5,394 nucleotides of DNA from Thermoflexales bacterium (lineage in GTDB: Bacteria; Chloroflexota; Anaerolineae; B4-G1): the NCBI GenBank assembly GCA_007118795.1, contig SKQX01000252.1, positions 1-5,394 of the forward strand, written 5' to 3'. Shown here in pieces: positions 1 to 5,394 of the stretch. The notes beneath the pieces are model-generated. The model saw only the letters and a list, made by a program, of their open reading frames with translations, was not told where the DNA came from and did no database searches. Every line of letters begins with the position of its first letter. Positions within the stretch are counted from its first letter, which is position 1. The position numbers and the translations under genes were made by a program.

Positions 1-37
1 ATCTGAGAAGGATGGATCCGGCTGGGGAATCGTTACC

Positions 38-66
38 TTGACACCGCTCCCACTACCTCGTATACT
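38..66 (+). promoter_or_regulatory. Sigma70-type promoter (TTGACA-N17-TATACT)
   Basis: A perfect -35 box TTGACA lies at 38-43 and a five-of-six -10 box TATACT at 61-66. They are separated by exactly 17 nt, the optimal spacing for the housekeeping sigma factor. Transcription would be expected to start near 73-74. The first well-supported start codon downstream is at 440, so the predicted mRNA has an unusually long leader of about 365 nt. The match is seen directly; that it is active, and that it drives the 440-3849 gene pair, is inference. Confidence 0.6.
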
Positions 67-74
67 ATGCAAGG

Positions 75-439
75 ATGGACCGGCCTCCACAGTTAACACC
101 GCCAGCCCTGGGCTTTCGCGAACCTGACCATCTTCATGAGAGAAGGGAGATACCGTATCGGGAGATCATGTGGCATCGACGGCGGAGCCCTCCAACGCTG
201 CGCCACCTATCGGTGTGTCGGTGCGTGTGCATCAGGGACGTGGGAGCCCGAGCACCCGTGATCATCGGTGCCGTGCAGCCCCTCCAACCACGGTGTGGGT
301 TAGCCACCCTTTGCCGAACTCCAAAGGGCAGCGACGGAGTCAACGAGGGCCCGGGAAGGCTGGGACGTGGGGACCAACGGCCAGGAGGCGGCGCGACCTG
401 GTGGATAGGCGCATACGCCACGCGAACAGGGTGACCCTG
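75..439 (+). other. Long non-coding, probably structured 5' leader
   Basis: No convincing gene lies here. The open frames give arginine- and proline-rich translations without recognisable motifs and without ribosome binding sites. Several inverted repeats are visible: CCGTG at 271-275 with CACGG at 289-293; CCCTTTG at 307-313 with CAAAGGG at 322-328 around an 8-nt loop; CCAGG at 381-385 with CCTGG at 397-401; and GGCG at 408-411 with CGCC at 416-419. A possible long-range pairing joins GCCTCC at 83-88 to GGAGGC at 384-389. This density of pairing, between a strong promoter and a translation start, suggests an RNA regulatory leader. No uracil-rich intrinsic terminator was seen. Signatures of RNase P RNA, tmRNA and SRP RNA were looked for and not found. 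Confidence 0.4.
201..401 (+). promoter_or_regulatory. Possible divergent cobalamin riboswitch (tentative)
   Basis: Short blocks resembling the conserved elements of the cobalamin riboswitch occur in the right order over a typical span of about 200 nt. They are AGGGA at 234-238, GTG followed by an A/CCCG block at 240-250, GCCCCTCCAAC at 278-288 (compare GCCCCCGCAAC), GCCAC at 303-307, an exact GGGAAGG at 353-359, GCCAGGAG at 380-387 (compare AGCCAGGAGACC), and ACCTG at 396-400. Against it, the B12 box continues as GCGG instead of ACC and ACCTG is displaced. GGCG at 387-390 could pair with CGCC at 201-204, which would be a compensated closing stem. The assignment was made by eye without a covariance model, and GC-rich sequence can give such short matches by chance. 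The downstream genes have no proven cobalamin role. Confidence 0.22.
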
Positions 440-442
440 ATG
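427..442 (+). promoter_or_regulatory. Hairpin over the ribosome binding site, abutting the start codon
   Basis: CAGGG (427-431), loop TGA (432-434) and CCCTG (435-439) form a perfect 5-bp inverted repeat whose last base directly precedes the ATG at 440. The only Shine-Dalgarno-like sequence for that start, AGGGTGA at 428-434, is the left arm plus the loop, so folding would hide it. This could hold translation down until a regulator or an upstream RNA rearrangement opens it. It could also be a small operator-like palindrome. The repeat is seen directly; the regulatory role is inference. Confidence 0.4.
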
Positions 443-2743
443 GAGCAGCGCGTTTCTGCAGCTGCAGTAGTGATGGGCTTCAGCGGACTGGTCGCGGAGA
501 TCCTGCTCCTGAGAGAGCTTCTCATCGTCTTCTCCGGCAACGAGTTGAGCATCGGTATCATCCTCGCGAACTGGCTGATCCTCGAGGCGCTTGGATGCTT
601 CTTTCCGGGCAGGATGGTGGAAAAGTCTCGGTCAAAGCTCGAGGGGTTCGTGGTCATCACCGTCCTCTTCTCCCTGGCTTTGGTGGCAGCCGTATTCCTG
701 ACACGGATGGTCAGAAGCGTGATGGGCGTTTCTGTTGGCGAGAGTCTCGGGCTTCTACCGGTGTTCTACGCATCCTTCCTCATTCTCCTACCGGTGAGCT
801 TGCTCCACGGTGCTTTGTTCACGTTCAGCTGTCGCATCTATTCTATCTTCTCACCAGAGGATGCGTCGTCTGCCGGCAGGATCTACGTCTACGAGACTGT
901 GGGAACCATTGTCGGTGGCATCGCAGCCACCTATCTTCTGGTTCCATATCTGAACGCAGTTCAAGCCGCCGTTGGGGTGGCTCTGCTGAACTTCACGGTT
1001 TGCTCTCTTCTACTTGCCCCCTACTGGAAGACCGGGCGGCTGCAGAAAGCCATTCTGGGCGTCCTATGTGGGCTCATCGTCTTATCGGGTTACTCGTTGT
1101 TCGCCAATCAGGCCGACAGGTTGAATACCAGTTCAGTCCAAGCCCAATGGGAAAACCTCAACGTTGTTCATTACCAGAACTCGCCATACGGCAACACCTG
1201 TGTAATCGAGAACGAAGGGCAGTACATCTACTTCCTGGATGGACTTCCGACCATTCTGACGCCCGTTCCAGACATACCCTTTCTGGAAGAGTTTGTCCAT
1301 CTTCCCCTCCTGGCTCACCCTGATCCCAGAGAAATCCTGATCTTGAGCGGTGGCGCGGGTGGTATGATAAACGAGGCGTTGAAACACCCCTCGATAGAGA
1401 CCGTTGAATATGCGGAGCTCGACCCCCTGCTCATCTCTCTCTTCAGGGAGTTCCCCACACCGCTGACGGAGTCCGAGTTAAACGATGAAAGGGTGGAAAC
1501 AAGGCACGTTGACGGCCGTCTTCTGCTTCGGACCACGCCCAAGACGTACGACCTGATCTTCGTCGGGATCATGGAGCCGTCAAGCTTGCAGGCGAACCGG
1601 TTCTTCACAAGGGAGTTCTTCTCCCTCGCAGAAGGCCGACTGAATGAAGGGGGGATCCTTGTCTTTGGAGCGCCCGGTTCCTTGACGTTTCTGAACGAGG
1701 AACTAAGAGACCTGAACAGCTGCATCTTGAGCACGGCGAGCACTGTCTTCTTCCACGTACGGGTGATTCCGGGGGATGGTAGGAATGTCTTCCTCGGGTC
1801 AGACGGCGCAGAGGTATCCCGGATGGACAAGGCGCAGATCGTGAGCAGATTGGAGGAACGGAACATCGCGACAAGCGTGGTCGTTCCCTGGCATATCGAG
1901 AGGAAGCTCCATCAAGGCTGGCAGGACTGGTTCACCGGGCTTCTCGAAGGTAGCAGTGAGGAGATAAACCGCGACTTCAAACCGCTGGGTCTATTCTACA
2001 GTATATCACACTGGAATGCCCTCTTCGCCCCGGCATTTGGGCGGATCTTCCGGGAGTTTGAGAGGATAAGTCTTCGAACGATCTTCCTGCTGTTCGTCCT
2101 CTTTCTCGTGGTCTACTTCTTCCTCCGCTCGAGAAACGCAGAGCTCTTTCAGCAGGCGGTTCCTTTGTCCATCGTCACGACCGGTTTTGCCGGGATGGTA
2201 TTCAGTTTGGTGCTGATATTCGCCTTTCAATCCGTCTACGGCTACGTGTTTTCTTGGGTCGGGCTTCTTGTGGCATCCTTCATGGCGGGCGCCGCGTCCG
2301 GCGCCAGGCTCACGACTGAGATATTTCCGCGAAGGGAGAGAGGACTCAAGCTCTTCATCGGCATAGAACTGGCGATCATCGGTTATTCCGTTGGATTGCC
2401 CTTCTTGCTCTCGGCTGTCAACGCATATGGAGGTAGTCCCAGTGCTTTCCTTCTTCTCAGAGTTCTGTTCTTGGTCATCTCTTTCATCGGTGGACTGCTC
2501 GTCGGGGCCCAATTCCCTCTCGCGAATCAGCTGTATCTGAAGGACAGCGCGAGTCTAAGCGGGACCGCGGGGTTCCTGTACGCTTCCGATCTTCTGGGCG
2601 GATGGCTGGGCGGGATTGTAGGGGCCGTTGTGCTGCTGCCTGTCCTCGGTGTGACTGGCACCTGTCTAACGGTGGGTCTGATTAACCTGGCCAGTCTGAT
2701 TGTCCTAACCACAGAGACCCGATTGGTATCAATGAGGAGCTAG
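440..2743 (+). CDS. Membrane-embedded spermidine-synthase-like protein, catalytic residues not conserved
   Basis: The product is 767 residues. Residues about 6-222 hold roughly seven hydrophobic helices, the first containing LLLRELL followed by the family-like GNELSIG stretch. Residues about 240-440 form a spermidine-synthase-like Rossmann domain: SPYG at 248-251, LDG at 266-268, the nucleotide loop SGGAGG at 303-308, the acidic strand end E326-L-D328, DG at 358-359, and YDLIF at 370-374. A second block of about six or seven helices fills 547-760. True aminopropyltransferases have GGGDG and a catalytic DxxD after the YD strand; here these read GGAGG and V375-GIME-P380, so polyamine synthesis is unlikely although SAM-type nucleotide binding remains possible. 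I chose the ATG at 440 because it directly precedes the first helix; the frame stays open upstream to 170, but that part looks non-coding. A GTG at 431 is a weaker alternative. The stop lies two bases before the next gene, so the two are almost certainly cotranscribed. The fold assignment is strong; the function is unknown. Confidence 0.85.
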   Translation: MEQRVSAAAVVMGFSGLVAEILLLRELLIVFSGNELSIGIILANWLILEALGCFFPGRMVEKSRSKLEGFVVITVLFSLALVAAVFLTRMVRSVMGVSVGESLGLLPVFYASFLILLPVSLLHGALFTFSCRIYSIFSPEDASSAGRIYVYETVGTIVGGIAATYLLVPYLNAVQAAVGVALLNFTVCSLLLAPYWKTGRLQKAILGVLCGLIVLSGYSLFANQADRLNTSSVQAQWENLNVVHYQNSPYGNTCVIENEGQYIYFLDGLPTILTPVPDIPFLEEFVHLPLLAHPDPREILILSGGAGGMINEALKHPSIETVEYAELDPLLISLFREFPTPLTESELNDERVETRHVDGRLLLRTTPKTYDLIFVGIMEPSSLQANRFFTREFFSLAEGRLNEGGILVFGAPGSLTFLNEELRDLNSCILSTASTVFFHVRVIPGDGRNVFLGSDGAEVSRMDKAQIVSRLEERNIATSVVVPWHIERKLHQGWQDWFTGLLEGSSEEINRDFKPLGLFYSISHWNALFAPAFGRIFREFERISLRTIFLLFVLFLVVYFFLRSRNAELFQQAVPLSIVTTGFAGMVFSLVLIFAFQSVYGYVFSWVGLLVASFMAGAASGARLTTEIFPRRERGLKLFIGIELAIIGYSVGLPFLLSAVNAYGGSPSAFLLLRVLFLVISFIGGLLVGAQFPLANQLYLKDSASLSGTAGFLYASDLLGGWLGGIVGAVVLLPVLGVTGTCLTVGLINLASLIVLTTETRLVSMRS
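2734..2739 (+). promoter_or_regulatory. Ribosome binding site inside the end of the upstream gene
   Basis: GAGGAG lies 6 nt before the ATG at 2746 and within the last codons of the preceding gene, whose stop is at 2741-2743. This arrangement favours translational coupling of the membrane protein and the radical SAM protein. Confidence 0.7.
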
Positions 2744-2745
2744 AA

Positions 2746-3849
2746 ATGAACGATTTGCAGGCCAAGGAGTTCACGCGACGGGATTTCCTGGCGAACACTG
2801 CTAAACTCTGCCTCGGGGTTGCGCTCTCTTCAATCCTCCCGAGTTGCCGAACGCCTGAACCAGTGACGGACGAGCCGACGCCCGAAGTTGAAGAGCCAGT
2901 GGCGCTCGTCCCTGAGTTTGAACCAGCGTATCTAGAGCTTCACCGCACGGGTGAACTCGAAGAGCGGGCGGAGGAGCTCTGGGCGATCATGGGAAGTTGC
3001 CAACTCTGTCCGAGAAGATGCGGGGCTGACCGCCTGGGAGGGGTGAGCGGATTTTGTCGTGCTCCTGGCACTGGTCTGATTGTCTCCGGGGCCCATGCCC
3101 ACTTTGGTGAGGAAAGACCGTTGGTTGGAGGAGGCGGTTCGGGGACCATCTTCTTGTCCCACTGTGGCTTGCGCTGTGTGTTCTGTCAAAACTACACCAT
3201 CAGCCACCTTGGTCGGGGTTCAGAGAGGAGCATTGAGGAATTGGCCGAGATGATGCTGCGGCTCCAAAGAGGCGGTTGTCACAACATCAACGTGGTTACC
3301 CCAACGCATTATTCACCCCACATATTGAAGGCCCTTGATGTCGCTGCTGGAAAAGGTTTGCACCTGCCGGTTGTCTACAACACCAGCGGGTGGGAGCGCA
3401 TGGAGGTACTCCAGCAGCTCGATGGCATCGTTGACATCTACCTGCCTGACTTCAAGTACTGGGACAGTGAGATGGCGGCCAAGTACTCCGCGGGGGCTGA
3501 GAGTTATCCGGAGCTCACTCGAGAGGCGATGCTTGAGATGAATCGTCAGGTTGGCGTGGCAAAACCGGCCAAGGACGGTATCATGCAGAGAGGACTGATG
3601 ATTCGTCATCTGGTCATGCCGAACGATGTGGGTGGCTCCGTCAGACTCGTACAATGGATAGCGGAGGAGCTGCCCCAAGACACGTATGTCAACATCATGG
3701 CTCAGTACACACCCGCTCATAGAGCGTACGATTATCCGGAGATATCCAGAAGAATTAATGCCGAGGAGTATCGGGAAGTTGTCGACGGGGCAAGAAGCGT
3801 AGGGCTCACGAATCTTGATGTTCAGGCCTATTGGTGGCTGGAAGACTGA
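2746..3849 (+). CDS. PflX-family (COG1313) radical SAM protein with Tat/lipoprotein-like N-terminus
   Basis: The product is 367 residues. The radical SAM [4Fe-4S] motif CX3CX2C is C140, C144 and C147 (HCGLRCVFCQNY). Before it lies the PflX-type cysteine cluster C85, C88, C92 and C104. Family blocks follow in order: NINVVTPTH (180-188), YNTSGWE (211-217), DIYLPDFKY (230-238), GLMIRHLVMPN (283-293) and MAQYTP (318-323). The family is named for resemblance to pyruvate formate-lyase activating enzymes, but its substrate is not established. The unusual part is the first 65 or so residues: TRRDFL at 10-15 is a twin-arginine motif, a hydrophobic stretch runs to about 31, LPSC ends at C34 (an imperfect lipobox), and a Pro/Glu/Thr-rich linker spans 35-60. 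This predicts a folded, cluster-bearing protein exported and tethered outside the cytoplasm. The start is set by the GAGGAG site 6 nt upstream and by the intact signal. The two-base gap to the upstream membrane protein implies joint function. Confidence 0.92.
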   Translation: MNDLQAKEFTRRDFLANTAKLCLGVALSSILPSCRTPEPVTDEPTPEVEEPVALVPEFEPAYLELHRTGELEERAEELWAIMGSCQLCPRRCGADRLGGVSGFCRAPGTGLIVSGAHAHFGEERPLVGGGGSGTIFLSHCGLRCVFCQNYTISHLGRGSERSIEELAEMMLRLQRGGCHNINVVTPTHYSPHILKALDVAAGKGLHLPVVYNTSGWERMEVLQQLDGIVDIYLPDFKYWDSEMAAKYSAGAESYPELTREAMLEMNRQVGVAKPAKDGIMQRGLMIRHLVMPNDVGGSVRLVQWIAEELPQDTYVNIMAQYTPAHRAYDYPEISRRINAEEYREVVDGARSVGLTNLDVQAYWWLED

Positions 3850-4176
3850 CAGCCCTCTGCCTGGATGATGCAGCGTTTGCGCTTCCTCGTTCTGATGGAT
3901 CGTCAATATCTCTCCTATGATGCCGGCCCTGGGGTCCTTGGATGCGATCCCGGGCCAACAAGGGCACCTCTGCTGCTACGATGGAGGGATTGCACAGGAT
4001 CCACGTCGCGGGCTGCTCCAGCTGCCTGATCGCCCGCGCGATGGCTTCTACGCTGCGCCGGAGGCCTTCACCAGGCAGAAGGGCAACTGGGTTGCCGTCT
4101 TGGGCACGCAAATAGGCATCTTCTCCCCGATCCTCAGCAAAGTACGATATACGGGCAAGACGAGGAGGGTTCATAA
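3850..4176. other. 327-nt intergenic stretch, possible gene remnant
   Basis: No gene can be supported. On the - strand a frame open from 4174 to 3806 gives a part (about 4130-3950) with plausible globular character: an amphipathic helix-like section around LRRSVEAIARAIRQLEQ, then ATWILCNPSIVAAEVPLLA. It has no ribosome binding site, and its tail becomes arginine- and serine-rich as it crosses the end of the radical SAM gene. A shift of frame near 3945 would continue into a more natural sequence (GIIGEILTIHQNEEAQ). A decayed, frameshifted gene is therefore possible, but I recognise no family. The + strand frame from 3917 overlaps the next gene and has no ribosome binding site. No clear terminator follows the stop at 3849, and no clear promoter precedes 4177. 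Confidence 0.3.
4162..4169 (+). promoter_or_regulatory. Ribosome binding site fixing a GTG start
   Basis: GAGGAGGG lies 7 nt before the GTG at 4177. This strong, well-placed site is what selects GTG as the start of the corrinoid protein; the first in-frame ATG comes about 40 codons later and would remove part of the helical cap domain. Confidence 0.75.
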
Positions 4177-4815
4177 GTGGCAGACTTACAGGGCATTGCA
4201 GAGAATCTGATCGAGGGTCGGGCTCCCCAGGTCGCAGCTCTGGTAGGGGGTGCCCTGGCGGGGGAGATCACCCCCCAGACCATCCTCAATGAGGGGCTGA
4301 TGGTGGGCATGGATCAGGTGGGCCGCCGCTTCAAGGCCAACGAGATCTACATCCCCGAGGTGCTCATCGCCGCTCGAGCGATGCACGCTGGTATGGACGT
4401 GCTCCGACCGCTTCTCGCCAAGAGTGGGTCACCCACGGTCGGTCGGGTGGTCTTGGGCACCGTTCAGGGTGACCGCCACGATATTGGCAAGAATCTGGTG
4501 GGCATGCTGTTGACAGGAGCCGGCTTCGAGGTCACGGACATCGGGGTGGATGCACCGGCGGATCGCTTCAAGGAGGCCGTCAAGGAGCATAAGCCTCACA
4601 TCGTGGGCATATCGGCGCTTCTGACGACCACTATGATGGGTATGAGCAGAACGGTCGACGTCCTGCGGGAGGCGGGCATAAGCGAGGGTGTGAAGGTCAT
4701 AGTGGGCGGCGCGCCGGTTACTGCAGCGTATGCCGAGGAGATTGGGGCGGATGGCTATGCAGCGGATGCCGCTTCGGCCGTAGACCTGGCGCGGCAGCTG
4801 GTGGGCTTCGAGTAG
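4177..4815 (+). CDS. Corrinoid (B12-binding) protein, methyltransferase-associated type
   Basis: The product is 212 residues, the usual length for the small corrinoid proteins (MtbC/MttC/MtmC-like) that carry a methyl group between a substrate-specific methyltransferase and a second methyltransferase acting on a C1 carrier. Residues about 1-85 form the helical B12-binding cap (ILNEGLMVGMDQVGRRF, then EIYIPEVLIAARAM). Residues about 88-212 form the Rossmann-like cobalamin domain. D99-R-H101-D-I-G104 is the DxHxxG motif whose histidine is the lower cobalt ligand. S146-A-L148 and G177-G178 are the other two cobalamin tail-pocket signatures. All binding residues are intact, so the protein should be functional in the cytoplasm. 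The start is GTG with a strong upstream site. No methyltransferase (MttB, MtbB or URO-D type) or reductive activator lies beside it in this window, so the methyl donor cannot be named. Subtype (methylamine, methanol, methoxy-aromatic or glycine betaine) is undetermined. Confidence 0.93.
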   Translation: MADLQGIAENLIEGRAPQVAALVGGALAGEITPQTILNEGLMVGMDQVGRRFKANEIYIPEVLIAARAMHAGMDVLRPLLAKSGSPTVGRVVLGTVQGDRHDIGKNLVGMLLTGAGFEVTDIGVDAPADRFKEAVKEHKPHIVGISALLTTTMMGMSRTVDVLREAGISEGVKVIVGGAPVTAAYAEEIGADGYAADAASAVDLARQLVGFE

Positions 4816-5058
4816 AGACGTGCAGAGCCTGCCACTATCCCTTGGGCCTCCGTTCTGTCCCGGGGCTGATGGGTTTGGTCTGCGGGATGGTCGGACTGTT
4901 GATATATGCCTCGCACGCCTTTTCCGGTGCTGGTCATCAGTAAGGCCTGCTTGAGCGTCGGATGCAGAGTTGACCAGGTGGTGCAGGGAGAGCGGTAGGT
5001 GTGCTGCTGATTGCGAGAGTCGGTCGCTGGTAGGGTCTGCCCCCCCAAGGAGGATGGT
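4816..5058 (+). other. 243-nt intergenic gap
   Basis: No gene of convincing length and no clear hairpin-plus-T-run terminator was seen. A short frame from an ATG at 4869 encodes 24 mostly hydrophobic residues ending at 4943, without a good ribosome binding site. A TTGACC at 4970-4975 is a possible -35 element but has no acceptable -10 partner at the right distance. The gap is long enough for an independent promoter for the dehydrogenase, but none stands out. It ends in a run of seven C at 5040-5046 directly before the ribosome binding site. Confidence 0.35.
5047..5053 (+). promoter_or_regulatory. Ribosome binding site of the 3-hydroxyacyl-CoA dehydrogenase
   Basis: AAGGAGG is a nearly complete Shine-Dalgarno sequence. 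It lies 5 nt before the ATG at 5059 and touches the out-of-frame ATG at 5054, which is too close to be used. It therefore decides the start at 5059. Confidence 0.8.
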
Positions 5059-5394
5059 ATGGAGTGTAACTATATCACAGTCATCGGTGCCGGTACCATG
5101 GGGTGCGGAATCGCTGCGCTCTTCGCCCAAAACGGGTTCCAGGTTGCGCTCACGGACTCCCACCCTAATGCCCTCGAAGACGCCATGTCTCACATAGAGG
5201 CCGCTACCCAGGTCTGTCGCGATCACGGTTTCATCGGTGCGGTGGATGCTGAAGCTGTGTCCGAACGCATCAGGCTAGCACCCGCCCTGGCTGACGCCGC
5301 CTGCCAGGCCGACTTCGTCGTGGAAGCTGTCGTCGAGGACCTTGAGGTCAAGCGCGAGGTCCTTCGCCAGCTCGAAAACCACTGCCCGCCAGGG
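5059..5394 (+). CDS. 3-hydroxyacyl-CoA dehydrogenase, N-terminal part (runs off window)
   Basis: The first 112 codons are present and the gene is open at the right edge; about 280 residues would be expected for a stand-alone enzyme. The family oxidises (3S)-3-hydroxyacyl-CoA to 3-ketoacyl-CoA with NAD+ in beta-oxidation, or works in reverse in butanoate-type fermentation. The visible part is the NAD-binding Rossmann domain: VIGAGTMGCGIA has the GxGxxG turn at G10, G12 and G15; D33 after the second strand should hold the adenine ribose of NAD; and FVVEAVVEDLEVKREV (86-101) is the highly typical family block. The catalytic histidine and the C-terminal dimerisation domain lie beyond the edge, so activity, exact subtype (Hbd/PaaH-like or the dehydrogenase part of a FadB-type fusion) and downstream partners cannot be judged. 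It follows the corrinoid gene by 243 nt on the same strand; cotranscription is possible but not shown. Confidence 0.93.
   Translation, partial: MECNYITVIGAGTMGCGIAALFAQNGFQVALTDSHPNALEDAMSHIEAATQVCRDHGFIGAVDAEAVSERIRLAPALADAACQADFVVEAVVEDLEVKREVLRQLENHCPPG

Noticed and set aside
104..122. Palindromes AGCCCTGGGCT (104-114) and TTCGCGAA (115-122) as operators
   Set aside because: They are short, the first has a one-base centre that cannot fold as a hairpin without losing pairs, and nothing links them to a regulator. They are best treated as chance or minor leader structure.
75..434. 119-codon open frame starting at 75
   Set aside because: Its start lies at the expected transcription start with no ribosome binding site. 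The translation is Arg- and Pro-rich without recognisable features, and it sits in the likely RNA leader.
170..439. In-frame extension of the membrane protein back to an ATG at 170
   Set aside because: The extra 90 residues are Arg/Pro/Gly-rich with no motif, hydrophobic segment or ribosome binding site. The first membrane helix fits directly after the ATG at 440.
2006..2512. 168-codon - strand frame rich in Glu, Arg and Lys
   Set aside because: It is antisense to the C-terminal membrane helices of the 440-2743 gene. Hydrophobic helix codons read backwards commonly give charged sequence, so this is a shadow.
440..2743. Annotation as a true spermidine synthase (speE)
   Set aside because: The fold is right, but the GGGDG aspartate and the catalytic DxxD are not present, and the two membrane blocks are unlike SpeE.
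3917..4210. 97-codon + strand frame overlapping the corrinoid start
   Set aside because: No ribosome binding site, no recognisable motif, and it runs out of frame into the well-supported corrinoid gene.
4869..4943. Small hydrophobic peptide (24 codons) after the corrinoid gene
   Set aside because: It could be a tiny membrane peptide, but there is no proper ribosome binding site (only GGGG three bases upstream) and no other support.
4429..5226. 265-codon - strand frame across the corrinoid and dehydrogenase genes
   Set aside because: It is the reverse shadow of two clear + strand genes and the gap between them; its composition (Arg, His, Ser, Pro rich) and lack of motifs fit a shadow.

Overview
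The window carries four protein-coding genes, all on the + strand: two short-spaced or well-separated pairs of bacterial character. The nucleotide sequence cannot place the organism more precisely. The moderately GC-rich composition, Shine-Dalgarno sites, one GTG start, a near-consensus sigma70 promoter, a corrinoid protein and PflX-type radical SAM chemistry fit an anaerobic or facultatively anaerobic bacterium. No rRNA, tRNA, CRISPR array, insertion sequence or integrase was seen.

Left part (1-3849). A near-consensus promoter (TTGACA, 17-nt spacer, TATACT; 38-66) is followed by a non-coding leader of about 365 nt with several hairpins. The leader has a weak but ordered resemblance to a cobalamin riboswitch, and it ends in a small perfect hairpin that abuts the first start codon. 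Two tightly coupled genes follow. The first (440-2743) is a large integral membrane protein with a spermidine-synthase-like Rossmann domain between two blocks of membrane helices; the residues that define true aminopropyltransferases are substituted. Only two bases separate its stop from the second gene (2746-3849), a PflX-family (COG1313) radical SAM protein with a twin-arginine signal, a possible lipidation cysteine and a Pro/Glu-rich tether. Together they look like a two-gene envelope-associated module of unknown function. This is the most interesting part of the window.

Middle (3850-4176). A 327-nt stretch has no convincing gene on either strand. Fragments of plausible coding character on the - strand may be a decayed gene.

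Right part (4177-5394). A B12-binding corrinoid protein of the methylamine/methanol-methyltransferase type (GTG start, strong ribosome binding site) stands without a methyltransferase next to it in the window. After a 243-nt gap, a 3-hydroxyacyl-CoA dehydrogenase begins and runs off the right edge. These two suggest corrinoid-dependent C1 transfer and beta-oxidation or butanoate-type CoA-thioester metabolism. No shared pathway can be shown from the window.
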